A stretch of 64,000 nucleotides of DNA, from assembly GCA_025384855.1 (NCBI GenBank), contig JALAHT010000001.1, positions 248,001 to 312,000 of the forward strand, in the 5' to 3' direction. The notes beneath the pieces are model-generated. The model ran no database searches, had not been told where the DNA came from, and was given only the letters and a program-made list of their open reading frames with translations. Of the stretch, positions 26,773 to 35,903 are shown in pieces. The DNA comes from Luteirhabdus salina. Its GTDB lineage: Bacteria; Bacteroidota; Bacteroidia; Flavobacteriales; Flavobacteriaceae. Numbering within the stretch: position 1 is the first letter of the stretch; each line of letters starts with the position of its first letter. A program made the position numbers and the translations under genes.

Positions 26773-28212
26773 ATGAAAACTAATACTTTACTTTCCCCTT
26801 TTATTCTATTTTTCCTCCTTTTGCTGCCCCTTCTCAGCTTTTCCCAAGTCGGAATTAACACCACCTCTCCTGCTCCCGGTAGCATTTTAGATGTTGAAAG
26901 CAACGATAAAGGAATGTTGGTTCCCAGAGTCGACATCGCTGATCTCAATACAATTGCTCCCGTTACGGGTGGCAGTACGGAAAGCCTTTTAGTGTATAAT
27001 ACCAATACCACTACTGGCAAAGGCTTTTATTATTGGGATGGTACGCGTTGGGTGAATCTTGAGGAAACCGAGAAATGGGATCTCCTCGGAAATATCGGAA
27101 CCGATCAGGACGTAAATTTTGTTGGAACCACCGATGGTGAGGCGCTAACTTTTAGAACCAACAATGTGCAACGCTTTAGAGTTGCCAATGGAAATCAGGT
27201 GTTGGCCATGGCCAATGGAACACGGATCCGACCCTTTTATTCATGGAACGCGGAAACATCACTTGGCTTTTGGCGACCTGGAACGAGCCAGATGAACCTA
27301 TCCATACAGGGGTACGATTTTTTTAATGCCAATGCTAACATCGGAGGTGGGTCCGATTTGGAATGGACGTTCAACCCAGTAGGCGATGACATGAATCTTC
27401 GGATCGAGACAGATAATAATGAAAATACCCTATTTGTAGACGGAACCTACGACAATGTTGGTTTAGGTACCGATACACCGCAAGGTGCCTTGGATGTAAA
27501 ATCCAGTTCGGCTGGAATTGTATTTCCAAATGTGGCATTAACCGCTAGCAATGTTGGGGCACCCGTATCGAATCCGCGTACCGGTGGTGATCCTGTACCA
27601 GGAACATTCGTCTATAACACAACCACAACCTCTAATGGAACGAATGACGTATACCCGGGATTGTATGTTTGGGATGGGTCAGAGTGGGTTCCACAGTTTA
27701 CAAAAGAGGATTCGGCACTTTTCACCCAGTCTCCTTCAGGCCCAAATGGTCTTCGTCCTACCAACGACGTTGCTTTGGACATTCCTGGTATCGATGGGGA
27801 AACCTTTACCCCTAACTATTCAGGCGTGTATAAAATTGAGTTGAGCGTGAATTATGGAAGTGGCCAGATGAAGGACCCTAGCAGTGGCGATATCAATATC
27901 GCCTCGCAGGAGGGACAGTTTACATTCCAATTTAACGGTACCGATTATCCTATTTACGTAAACTCCTATGGAGCCAAGAATCTTTCGATTGGTAGCTCCG
28001 GAGGTACAACTTATTACGCTATTTGGGATCAATGGTCCATGAAAGTTTATGTCGATTTGGTAGCTGGAACCTCTTATACCATGAATCTGTTTTTTGAACA
28101 ATATGAAAACACAGTATTTTTAAACAACGGTGACAGTGGGGATGGGCGTGGCCATATTGGCGTGAGCGTGCACCTTCCTTGTTATGCTGAATTCACTTAT
28201 GTAGGTGAATAA
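26773..28212 (+). CDS. Surface-array protein A: two LDV-type modules plus C1q-like end
   Basis: A 479-residue secreted protein of unknown function. The signal peptide ends SFSQ. Module 1 (about 26-100) has QVGINTTSPAPGSILDVESN, GMLVPRVDIADLNTIAPVTG and FYYWDGTRWVNLE. A middle region (100-230) is shared only with the next paralogue. Module 2 (about 232-320) repeats the pattern as VGLGTDTPQGALDVKSS, VALTASN and LYVWDGSEWVPQF. The C-terminal 160 residues end GDGRGHIGVSVHLPCYAEFT and look like a jelly-roll of the C1q type, which commonly trimerises. N-terminal patterns of this kind occur in tail-fibre and adhesin-like proteins of Bacteroidota. No T9SS sorting domain is visible, so the export route beyond Sec is unclear. 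Confidence 0.8.
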   Translation: MKTNTLLSPFILFFLLLLPLLSFSQVGINTTSPAPGSILDVESNDKGMLVPRVDIADLNTIAPVTGGSTESLLVYNTNTTTGKGFYYWDGTRWVNLEETEKWDLLGNIGTDQDVNFVGTTDGEALTFRTNNVQRFRVANGNQVLAMANGTRIRPFYSWNAETSLGFWRPGTSQMNLSIQGYDFFNANANIGGGSDLEWTFNPVGDDMNLRIETDNNENTLFVDGTYDNVGLGTDTPQGALDVKSSSAGIVFPNVALTASNVGAPVSNPRTGGDPVPGTFVYNTTTTSNGTNDVYPGLYVWDGSEWVPQFTKEDSALFTQSPSGPNGLRPTNDVALDIPGIDGETFTPNYSGVYKIELSVNYGSGQMKDPSSGDINIASQEGQFTFQFNGTDYPIYVNSYGAKNLSIGSSGGTTYYAIWDQWSMKVYVDLVAGTSYTMNLFFEQYENTVFLNNGDSGDGRGHIGVSVHLPCYAEFTYVGE

Positions 28213-28236
28213 GAAATAGCAATCAACAAAACCGAT

Positions 28237-28264
28237 AAAGGCAGCCAAAAGGCTGCTTTTTTTT
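28237..28264 (+). terminator. Terminator after surface-array gene A
   Basis: GCAGCC-AAAA-GGCTGC (28241-28256) extended by A-T pairs and followed by eight T residues. Confidence 0.85.
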
Positions 28265-28370
28265 ATGCCCAAAAGTAAATTTTATTGATGTAAGCTCGAT
28301 AGCAAGCTGAGAATTCTATAATGTTAAAGCAATTAAAATGAAAATATGTATCTAATTGAATATCAAAATT

Positions 28371-28433
28371 TAAGAATTTTCTTACTTATGTTAAATTATT
28401 AAGTATTTCATCGATTTTTTTTGACTTTTATCG
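28371..28433 (+). repeat. Duplicated upstream block, copy 1
   Basis: 63 bases matching 30111-30173 at 59 positions. The block is AT-rich, contains the inverted words TACTTA and TAAGTA, and includes the -33 TTGA element of the downstream gene. Conservation stops before the -7 box, which suggests that an activator site and the -33 region were duplicated together. Confidence 0.85.
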
Positions 28434-28452
28434 AAATCTTGTTCTATACTTG
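28421..28452 (+). promoter_or_regulatory. Promoter of surface-array gene B
   Basis: TTGAC at 28421, a 21-base spacer, then TATACTTG at 28445-28452. The ATG at 28483 is 30 bases downstream. An in-frame ATG at 28450 overlaps the -7 box and is therefore rejected as start. Confidence 0.5.
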
Positions 28453-28482
28453 TTGGTCCCAAACAAGAAAAACCGCTTATGT

Positions 28483-29919
28483 ATGAAAACTACTACCAAT
28501 TTAAAAATCAGTTTATTACTAGCTTTTTTTACCATTACTATCACCGGATTTGCCCAAGTGGGTATTAATACCACCACTCCTGCTCCTGGCAGTATGCTGG
28601 ATGTTCAAAGCACCGATAAAGGAATGCTGGTTCCTAGAGTAGATATTGCGAACCTAAATACAATTGCCCCAATTACGGGCGGAAGTACCGAAAGCTTATT
28701 GGTGTACAACACCAATACTACCACAGGTAAAGGATTTTACTATTGGGATGGCACACGTTGGGTAAATCTCGAAGAAACCGAGAAATGGGATTTACTTGGA
28801 AACACCGGAACCGATGAAGATGTCAACTTTGTTGGAACCACCGATAGTGAAGCCCTCACGTTTAGAACGAATGACGTCGAACGATTTCGCGTAGCAAACG
28901 GCAATCAGGTGCTGGCAATGGCGAATGGGTCTAGAATTAACCCATTCTATTCTTGGAACGCTGAAACCTCTATGGGGTTTTGGAGACCTGGCACCAGTCA
29001 GATGAATTTATCTATCCAAGGTTACGACTTTTTCAATGCTAATGCTAATATTGGCGGAGGATCAGATTTGGAATGGACCTTCAACCCAGTGGGTGATGAT
29101 ATGAATCTTCGCATCGAAACCGATAACGATGAAAATACGCTTTTCGTAGATGGCACTTATGATAATGTTGGATTAGGAACAGACACACCGCAAGGCGCTT
29201 TAGATGTAAGCTCGAACAATTCCGGTATAGTATTTCCAAATGTCGCCTTAACTGCCAGCAATGTCCACACCCCAGTAACCAATCCACGTACAGGTGGCGC
29301 ACCCGTTCCAGGAACGTTTGTTTATAACACCAGCTCTACGTCCAATGGGACAAATGATGTGTATCCGGGACTTTATGTTTGGAGTGGCTCGCAATGGGTT
29401 CCTCAATACACCAAGGAAGATTCGGCGATTTTCACTCAAGATGCAGCTGGTTTCTATGGCCTTCGTCCTACCAATGACACAGCCTTGGATATCCCCGGTA
29501 TCGATGGGGAAACCTTCACCCCAAAATATACGGGTGTATATAAAATAGAGCTGAGCGTGAATTATGGCAGTGGACAAATGGATGATCCAACATCGGGCGA
29601 TGTAAACATCGCATCGCAAGAAGGACAGTTTACATTTCAGTTCAATGGTACCGATTATCCTATTTATGTGAATTCTTACGGATCTAAAAACATGAACATC
29701 GGTGGCTCTGGAACAACCTACTATGCTATATGGGATCAATGGACTATGAAGGTTTATGTGAACTTAGTCGCTGGAACATCGTATACCATGAACTTATTCT
29801 TTGAACAATATGAAGCTGAAGGCTTCATTGATAACGGTGATAGTGGTGATGGTCGCGGCCATATTGGGGTAAGCGTTCATTTACCTTGTTATGCAGAGTT
29901 TACATATATAGGAGAATAA
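28483..29919 (+). CDS. Surface-array protein B, close paralogue of A
   Basis: A 478-residue secreted protein, collinear with and very similar to the product of 26773: the same signal peptide type (ending GFAQ), module 1 (QVGINTTTPAPGSMLDVQST), middle region, module 2 (LGTDTPQGALDVSSNNSGIV) and C1q-like end (GDGRGHIGVSVHLPC, then YAEFTYIGE). Amino acids are strongly conserved, but the codons differ at most synonymous positions, so the duplication is old and the protein is under purifying selection. It has its own promoter and terminator. The function is unknown; a trimeric surface fibre or adhesin is an inference. Confidence 0.8.
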   Translation: MKTTTNLKISLLLAFFTITITGFAQVGINTTTPAPGSMLDVQSTDKGMLVPRVDIANLNTIAPITGGSTESLLVYNTNTTTGKGFYYWDGTRWVNLEETEKWDLLGNTGTDEDVNFVGTTDSEALTFRTNDVERFRVANGNQVLAMANGSRINPFYSWNAETSMGFWRPGTSQMNLSIQGYDFFNANANIGGGSDLEWTFNPVGDDMNLRIETDNDENTLFVDGTYDNVGLGTDTPQGALDVSSNNSGIVFPNVALTASNVHTPVTNPRTGGAPVPGTFVYNTSSTSNGTNDVYPGLYVWSGSQWVPQYTKEDSAIFTQDAAGFYGLRPTNDTALDIPGIDGETFTPKYTGVYKIELSVNYGSGQMDDPTSGDVNIASQEGQFTFQFNGTDYPIYVNSYGSKNMNIGGSGTTYYAIWDQWTMKVYVNLVAGTSYTMNLFFEQYEAEGFIDNGDSGDGRGHIGVSVHLPCYAEFTYIGE

Positions 29920-29968
29920 CATTTTGTTCACTTTACACCGTCTTGTACAAGATTGGTTTGTTTTGCCA

Positions 29969-30005
29969 AAAGAGAGTGGTTTTGTAAATCACTCTCTTTC
30001 ATTTT
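29969..30005 (+). terminator. Terminator after surface-array gene B
   Basis: Ten-base arms AAAGAGAGTG (29969-29978) and CACTCTCTTT (29990-29999) with an 11-base loop, followed by CATTTT. Confidence 0.75.
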
Positions 30006-30110
30006 GCAAGATCTTTAGCAATAGTTGACGAAAATCTCTTTACAAAGCAGACATAGCTAAATGCTAACAATTCCTTAAAAAAATAGGCTATCTACATGGA
30101 AGTCAATAAA

Positions 30111-30173
30111 TAAGAATTTTCCTACTTATGTTAAATTATTAAGTATTTCATCGATTTTATTTGATTTTCATCG
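30111..30173 (+). repeat. Duplicated upstream block, copy 2
   Basis: Matches 28371-28433 at 59 of 63 positions; see copy 1. It lies at the same distance from the -7 box of its gene. Confidence 0.85.
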
Positions 30174-30192
30174 TAAAAGCTTCGTATGTTTG
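30161..30192 (+). promoter_or_regulatory. Promoter of surface-array genes C-E
   Basis: TTGA at 30161, a 21-base spacer, then TATGTTTG at 30185-30192, an exact -7 box. The ATG at 30225 is 32 bases downstream. Genes C, D and E follow with 8-11 base gaps and probably share this promoter. Confidence 0.6.
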
Positions 30193-30224
30193 ATGTCCCC
30201 ATAACTTACTAACCTGCTTATGCA

Positions 30225-31019
30225 ATGAAAACAAAACTTTTACATAGAGTTTTTACCCCTGCTTGTTTTCTTCTAGCTACCCTGTGCACTTTTGGCCAGG
30301 TGGGTATCAACACGACTACTCCAGAAGGTATTCTGGATGTCTCAAGCAATACCCATGGTATTGTTTTACCAAGAGTAGCGCTTACGGCAACAAATGTCGC
30401 AGCTCCCGTTGTAAATCCACAGGGCGGAGCACTTGCCGTCGGAACGGTTGTCTACAATACTAATGAAACGTCGACAGGCTCAAACGATGTATATAAAGGC
30501 ATATATGTTTGGAATGGTTCTGAATGGTACAATAAGTTCGCTAAAAAACACATCTACATGGTTACCCAAACCAGTATGATGAGACCTGTATCTAGTAATG
30601 GATATGTCAATGTGCCAGGACTGAGTTCGCAAAACTTTACTGCGAAATACACGGGCACTTATAAAATTGACATCAGCATGAATTATGGCGGCGGCTATGT
30701 GAGTGACAATGGACCGACTATCGATATTTTAACCCAGGATGGAAACTTTCGATTCACTTTTGATGGCACGAACTACATTACACCCGTTAGCACGTATTGC
30801 ACCATATTGGGCACGCGATTTTATGCCATCTGGGAACAATTTTCACGAACTATTTACATTGACCTTGTAGCAGGTCAGACGTATAACTTCAGGCTTCAGT
30901 TTGATGCCTTACCCGCCCCCTATTTTGTTAATAGTGGAAATAGCGGTAATGGAAGAGGCTATATTGGCATCCCCGACCACGCTCCTTGTTCAATCGAATT
31001 CACCTATTTAGGATCATAA
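30225..31019 (+). CDS. Surface-array protein C (single module plus C1q-like end)
   Basis: A 264-residue secreted protein equal to the second half of paralogues A and B. Signal peptide MKTKLLHRVFTPACFLLA to FGQ, one LDV-type module (QVGINTTTPEGILDVSSNTH, VALTATNVAAPVVNPQGG, IYVWNGSEWYNKF), a short linker, and the C1q-like domain ending GNGRGYIGIPDHAPCSIEFT. The linker region between module and C1q-like part is the least conserved stretch. It is followed 11 bases later by gene D, suggesting an operon. The function is unknown; see protein A. Confidence 0.8.
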   Translation: MKTKLLHRVFTPACFLLATLCTFGQVGINTTTPEGILDVSSNTHGIVLPRVALTATNVAAPVVNPQGGALAVGTVVYNTNETSTGSNDVYKGIYVWNGSEWYNKFAKKHIYMVTQTSMMRPVSSNGYVNVPGLSSQNFTAKYTGTYKIDISMNYGGGYVSDNGPTIDILTQDGNFRFTFDGTNYITPVSTYCTILGTRFYAIWEQFSRTIYIDLVAGQTYNFRLQFDALPAPYFVNSGNSGNGRGYIGIPDHAPCSIEFTYLGS

Positions 31020-31030
31020 AGATTAATTTT

Positions 31031-31837
31031 ATGAAAAAAAATACACTACTATTAGTTTATCTTTTAGGTATTGCCACCATTCCAACAACATACGCTCAAG
31101 TAGGAATCGGCACAACAGCCCCTAAAGGCATTCTAGATATTGAAAGCTCTCAGCACGGAGTGGTATACCCTAGCGTAGCGCTTACGGATACCAACGTCGA
31201 GGCACCCGTTATTAATCCGCAAGGAGGAAGTTTAGCGGTTGGTACTACTGTTTACAACACAAATGCAACCAGTACAGGTACGAACGATGTAGAGCCAGGC
31301 ATTTATTCTTGGAGCGGCACTAAATGGATTCCGCATTTCTATGTAAAACAATATGAGTATTACGTTCAAACAAGTACTCTTAGAACTTCATCATCTTCTG
31401 GATACCAAATGGTACCCGGATTAGACGCCGACTCTTTCACCCCATTATATTCTGGAGTTTATAGAATCTATATTAAAGCTTTCTACGGCGGTGGTAACGT
31501 CATTCAAAATGGCGACATAGAGGCCGTAACTGCCACAGGCACATTCCGTTTTAATTGGGATGGCACACCACATACATTTGATGTGAAGGCATATTCCGCC
31601 TACAACGCTAATGTTGGAGGCGGTATTGTAATGAGCAACAAGTGGATTGAAACTACCAAGGTTATTTACATGAATCTTATTGCTGGTGTGACCTATAACT
31701 TCAATTTAGAATTTGATCAAACTTCGACTACGGGATTTGAGGCCAACGGAAATCTATCGGGAGGAAATGACGGTAGAGGTTATGTCGGTTCCGATCTTCC
31801 ATGTACCATAGAAATTTCCTTCGTCGATGAAAACTAG
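31031..31837 (+). CDS. Surface-array protein D (single module plus C1q-like end)
   Basis: A 268-residue secreted protein with signal peptide MKKNTLLLVYLLGIATIP to TYAQ. The module reads QVGIGTTAPKGILDIESSQH, VALTDTNVEAPVINPQGG and IYSWSGTKWIPHF. The C1q-like end reads DGRGYVGSDLPCTIEISF. An upstream in-frame ATG at 30986 lies inside gene C and would precede the signal peptide with unrelated residues, so 31031 is preferred. The domain is more divergent than in A-C, with an extra Gly/Asn insertion (NLSGGN) before the terminal signature. Confidence 0.78.
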   Translation: MKKNTLLLVYLLGIATIPTTYAQVGIGTTAPKGILDIESSQHGVVYPSVALTDTNVEAPVINPQGGSLAVGTTVYNTNATSTGTNDVEPGIYSWSGTKWIPHFYVKQYEYYVQTSTLRTSSSSGYQMVPGLDADSFTPLYSGVYRIYIKAFYGGGNVIQNGDIEAVTATGTFRFNWDGTPHTFDVKAYSAYNANVGGGIVMSNKWIETTKVIYMNLIAGVTYNFNLEFDQTSTTGFEANGNLSGGNDGRGYVGSDLPCTIEISFVDEN

Positions 31838-31844
31838 AAAAACA

Positions 31845-32675
31845 ATGAAAAAGCATAGATCATATTTTTGGATGTTGATGGTAGTAATCAGCTTTACTGG
31901 TGCTATGGCTCAAGTGGGTGTAGCTACCAATCAACCAGAAGGAATACTGGACTTACGAAATAGCGGTTCAGCTGGATTTGTATTTCCAAGAGTCGCCCTT
32001 ACATCCACACTCGTTGAAGCCCCGGTTACAAACCCAAATGGCGGCCCTTTAGTGGAAGGTACGGTAGTATTCAACACCAATAGTACCGCTACTGGAGCAA
32101 ATGATGTTACCCCAGGCATTTATGTATGGGAAGGCAGCCGGTGGAACCCCCAGTTTTTACGGGAGGATACGGTTAAATTCGAACAATCACCGTTAGACTT
32201 TAGACCAACAGTAGGAAGCACCAGTTATAACAACGGATCTTCAGACTGGGTAGACGTTCCTGGTTTAGGAAGTGGCTCGACCTTCACTCCAAAATATACG
32301 GGCACCTATCGAATTGAAGCAAATTTCAATTTCGGAACAGGTGAAATAAACACACCTTCTTCTGGAAATATCAGCATGGGAACTACGGAAGGACTTTTTA
32401 GACTCACTTTCGACGGGAACAACGACGTAATCTATACGCATCCATACGGTATGTATAACGCCTCAATCGGAGGAGGAACATATACCGAAGAATTTCGTCA
32501 CGAGGTCAGTATCGTAAAATATGTAAATTTAACTTCCGGACAGACCTATAATTTTAGCGTTGAAATAGATCTATTCGTTGGAAGTGAATTTGTAAACGGC
32601 GCCGATTCTGGAACTGGAAGAGGCCACGTCGGTATCGGCATTCCGTGCTCCGTCGAATTTTCATTTATAGAATAA
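31845..32675 (+). CDS. Surface-array protein E (single module plus C1q-like end)
   Basis: A 276-residue secreted protein. The module reads QVGVATNQPEGILDLRNSGS, VALTSTLVEAPVTNPNGG and IYVWEGSRWNPQF. It carries a longer linker (REDTVKFEQSPLDFRP, later SDWVDVPGLGSGSTFTPKYT) and ends GTGRGHVGIGIPCSVEFSF. Two starts are possible: ATG 31827, which overlaps gene D by 11 bases, and ATG 31845, which gives a cleaner signal peptide (MKKHRSYFWMLMVVISF to MAQ); the latter is used. It is the last of five tandem paralogues and lies 45 bases before the LVIVD-type protein. Confidence 0.78.
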   Translation: MKKHRSYFWMLMVVISFTGAMAQVGVATNQPEGILDLRNSGSAGFVFPRVALTSTLVEAPVTNPNGGPLVEGTVVFNTNSTATGANDVTPGIYVWEGSRWNPQFLREDTVKFEQSPLDFRPTVGSTSYNNGSSDWVDVPGLGSGSTFTPKYTGTYRIEANFNFGTGEINTPSSGNISMGTTEGLFRLTFDGNNDVIYTHPYGMYNASIGGGTYTEEFRHEVSIVKYVNLTSGQTYNFSVEIDLFVGSEFVNGADSGTGRGHVGIGIPCSVEFSFIE

Positions 32676-32720
32676 TAAAAACTACTACTATCATACACTA
32701 CTAATTAAACACCCCCATTC

Positions 32721-35700
32721 ATGAAAAAATTAACCTATCTCCTCTTTTTGCTTAGCAGCACCCTCAGCTTCTCACAAACCCCTTGTAGCGGGGGCTTGGC
32801 CAGTGGATTTCCCTGCGATGGCATCACCTTACAATCAAGGTTTTCTCTTGCCCAACTCGGAGCTTCTTCTGGAGCGGATTCCTGGGGCTGGACCGACCCA
32901 CTGGACGGAAAGGAATACGCGATAATTGCCTTAAACAATAGCACCTTTTTTATAGACATTACTGATCCAATAAATCCACGCCGTCTAGGGCGTTTAATGA
33001 CGCATACCAGCAACACATTATGGCGCGATGTTAAGGTATATAACAATCATGCCTTTATTGTAAGTGAAGCAAACGGCCATGGAATGCAGGTATTCGATCT
33101 AACACGCTTGAGAGGGCTCTCTACAAATGCGAATCGAACATTTAGTGAGGATGCTCATCTTGGAACTTTTGGAGCGGCACATAATATTGTTATCAATGAA
33201 AGTGAAGGTGTCGCATACATTGTTGGCGCTAATGGAAGTGGATTTAACGGAGGACCTATTTTTGTAGATATTAGCGATCCTACAAATCCTTCAGAAATAG
33301 CGCGCTACAGTGCGATGGGGTACACCCATGATGCCCAAGTAGTAACGTATAATGGCCCAGATGCAGATTATGCTGGCAAAGAAATATTTATCGGAAGCAA
33401 TGAAGATGAAGTGGTTATTTTGGATGTTACCAATAAATTTAACGTTCAAATGATAGCGACTATTGACTATACGAACAAGGACTACACTCACCAAGGTTGG
33501 TTTACCGAAGATCAACGCTATTTTATTCTAGGTGATGAATTGGATGAACAGGAATTCGGATTTCCAACAAAAACGGTAATCTTCGATTTTAACGACTTAG
33601 ACAATCCAGTACATCACTTCGATTATTATGGTCCTACAAATGCAATTGATCATAATGGCTATGTTCGTGGAAATCGCTTTTATTTGGCAAATTATGGTGC
33701 AGGAATGCGCGTTATTCGTATAGATGACATTGCGAATCAAAACATGACCGAAATAAACTATTTCGATACCTATGCATCGAGTAACTCTGCAACATTTGCT
33801 GGGGCTTGGAATGTTTATCCATATTTCGAAAGTGGAAATATTATTATTAGCGATTACTCTAGTGGATTCTATATCGTAAAAGATCCGTTATATGACAACA
33901 TTGATCCCGTGGCCAATTGTCAAGATATTACCATTACTTTAGATCGCCTTACGGGTGAAGCTACCCTTACGGCAGACGACATCGATAATGGCTCTTCGGA
34001 TAACTTCGGAATTACAAAAAAGAGTATCGATATTACAACTTTTACGTGTGATGATATCGGAACGCATCCCGTTACCTTAACGGTTGAAGACGACTATGGA
34101 AACAAAAGTAGCTGTACCGCAACGGTTACAGTAGTACCAGAAACTACCGCCTTTATCTCTGGCACATGGAATAATGGCACACCAGGTCCTGGTAGCAACG
34201 CAAAAATTTCACAGAATTACAACACCGACTTCGAGGGAAGCTTTAGCGCTTGTACCTGTGAAGTCGATGCTACAAGAACTTTAAATATCGCAGCGGGAGA
34301 CCATATAGAGATCGAAAAAGACATTACCGTCAACGGTTCATTGTTTGTGGCACACGAAGGAAGTGTGGTTCAAATCGATCCAAACGCTACGGTTACAAAG
34401 GCCTCAGGAGGCACTATTATTGTAGAGAAAATCACGCCTAACTTGGCAGAGCGCGACTTTATGATTTTAAGTAGCCCTATGGATGCTGAAACACGCACCG
34501 ATGTGTATGGAAACTCCGTAATGGTACGAAACCATATTACTGGAAACTTTGTTCCGAACCCTGCGGTTGCAGCAGCATTCCCATTGGCGGAGAATTTTGC
34601 GGATGACGATGGAAACAACTGGGTAAATTACGCTGGAAATATCAATGTCGGCGAAGGGTATTTGGTTCGGCCGCAAGACACTCCTACCAGCACGGGAATC
34701 TTCACATTACACTACACGGAAGGAACACTGAATAATGGCGATGTTAGCTTCCCAATCGTATATAACGGAAGCCAGAACGCAAGCCCAAATATGCTAGGTA
34801 ATCCTTATGCATCTGCTATAGATGCAGATGCCTTTATAGCGCAGAACGCTATGATCGATGCAATTTATTTCTGGGAACATATTACCGTTCCAAACCCAGG
34901 ATACCCTGGATATAACCCTAATAACTATAGCATGGGAGATATCTCTATCTATAATGGTATGGGTGGTGTTGCTGCAGCTAACGATCCAGGCACCTCAACA
35001 ACTCCTAATGGCTATATTGCCTCCGGACAAGGGTTTGGCGTGAAAGCGTCTGCAAGCGGAACAGCAGTTTTTACAAATGAAATGCGCGTTACCGGAAACA
35101 ACGACGGCTATCGTTCCACTTCTTTTGAAAGTGACAGAGCCTGGGTAAAGGTTACTTCTATGAATTATGAATTAGGAAGTGAATCGCTTATTGGATTTTC
35201 AGATGCTGCTACTAATGAAATCGATACCCAATTCGATACCAAGCGAATGGCTACTCCAGTATCGTTCTATTCTGTATTACCTACAGGTGAAGAATTAGCG
35301 ATTCAAGGACGTGAAGCCTTTGAAGACGAAGCACAAGTACCGATGGGTTTCAGCTCACAGTTGGAAGGAATGAGTCGTTATAGAATTTCACTAAGCAATG
35401 TCATGGGCGAAAATATGGTAGACGCGAAGATATTACTCGTTGACACCTATTTGAACACCACTACCATTCTGAATGAAAGTATTTATGAGTTCGAGAGTGA
35501 AGCCGGCACCTTTAACGATCGCTTTATCTTACAGTTCAAGGCGCCAGAAGTCTTGGGCGTGGAAGATAGTGTTAGCTTTATAACAATCTATCCAAACCCA
35601 ACAGAGAATACCTTGACAATAGCGAGTCCCGCTACTTACATTCGAAATATTTCCGTATTCGATATAATGGGACGACGAATTAACGAAACCCTAGAGGGCG

Positions 35701-35807
35701 ATGTCAATCAGCATTCTATTGATGTTTCGAATTTGGAGACCGCCATCTATTTTGTAGAGATAAAAACGGATAGTGGCTCAGTAACCAAAAAAATGGTTAA
35801 GAAGTAA
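32721..35807 (+). CDS. Choice-of-anchor B/LVIVD-repeat protein with T9SS sorting domain
   Basis: A 1028-residue secreted protein. After the signal peptide (to SFSQ), residues about 20-395 form a beta-propeller of the choice-of-anchor B/LVIVD type, with repeated segments such as FFIDITDPINPRRLGRL, IFVDISDPTNPSEIARYS and VVILDVTNKFNVQMI, and conserved His-containing turns (WRDVKVYNNHAFIVSE, AAHNIVINE). Residues about 400-475 are an HYR-like domain (ITITLDRLTGEATLTADDID). Residues 481-1028 are a long module shared with the protease at 40342, ending in a T9SS type A domain (IYPNPTENTLTI to SVTKKMVKK). It should be exported through the outer membrane and anchored or released by the T9SS. The ligand is unknown. 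Confidence 0.9.
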   Translation: MKKLTYLLFLLSSTLSFSQTPCSGGLASGFPCDGITLQSRFSLAQLGASSGADSWGWTDPLDGKEYAIIALNNSTFFIDITDPINPRRLGRLMTHTSNTLWRDVKVYNNHAFIVSEANGHGMQVFDLTRLRGLSTNANRTFSEDAHLGTFGAAHNIVINESEGVAYIVGANGSGFNGGPIFVDISDPTNPSEIARYSAMGYTHDAQVVTYNGPDADYAGKEIFIGSNEDEVVILDVTNKFNVQMIATIDYTNKDYTHQGWFTEDQRYFILGDELDEQEFGFPTKTVIFDFNDLDNPVHHFDYYGPTNAIDHNGYVRGNRFYLANYGAGMRVIRIDDIANQNMTEINYFDTYASSNSATFAGAWNVYPYFESGNIIISDYSSGFYIVKDPLYDNIDPVANCQDITITLDRLTGEATLTADDIDNGSSDNFGITKKSIDITTFTCDDIGTHPVTLTVEDDYGNKSSCTATVTVVPETTAFISGTWNNGTPGPGSNAKISQNYNTDFEGSFSACTCEVDATRTLNIAAGDHIEIEKDITVNGSLFVAHEGSVVQIDPNATVTKASGGTIIVEKITPNLAERDFMILSSPMDAETRTDVYGNSVMVRNHITGNFVPNPAVAAAFPLAENFADDDGNNWVNYAGNINVGEGYLVRPQDTPTSTGIFTLHYTEGTLNNGDVSFPIVYNGSQNASPNMLGNPYASAIDADAFIAQNAMIDAIYFWEHITVPNPGYPGYNPNNYSMGDISIYNGMGGVAAANDPGTSTTPNGYIASGQGFGVKASASGTAVFTNEMRVTGNNDGYRSTSFESDRAWVKVTSMNYELGSESLIGFSDAATNEIDTQFDTKRMATPVSFYSVLPTGEELAIQGREAFEDEAQVPMGFSSQLEGMSRYRISLSNVMGENMVDAKILLVDTYLNTTTILNESIYEFESEAGTFNDRFILQFKAPEVLGVEDSVSFITIYPNPTENTLTIASPATYIRNISVFDIMGRRINETLEGDVNQHSIDVSNLETAIYFVEIKTDSGSVTKKMVKK

Positions 35808-35831
35808 CGTACCATCTTATCTTAAAATTTT

Positions 35832-35857
35832 AAAGCCCTCATTATGAGGGCTTTTTA
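35832..35857 (+). terminator. Terminator after the LVIVD protein gene
   Basis: AAAGCCCTCA and TGAGGGCTTT pair around TTA and are followed by a T run. Confidence 0.85.
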
Positions 35858-35903
35858 TTTTTTAGCAATTCATCGGTATTTTGTGCTTTCTACCGTTTTT
35901 TAA

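Larger units (their letters stand above)
29920..30224. other. Intergenic region between surface-array genes B and C
   Basis: 305 bases holding the terminator of gene B at 29969-30005, the second copy of the duplicated block at 30111-30173, and the promoter of gene C ending at 30192. No small ORF is convincing. Confidence 0.7.
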
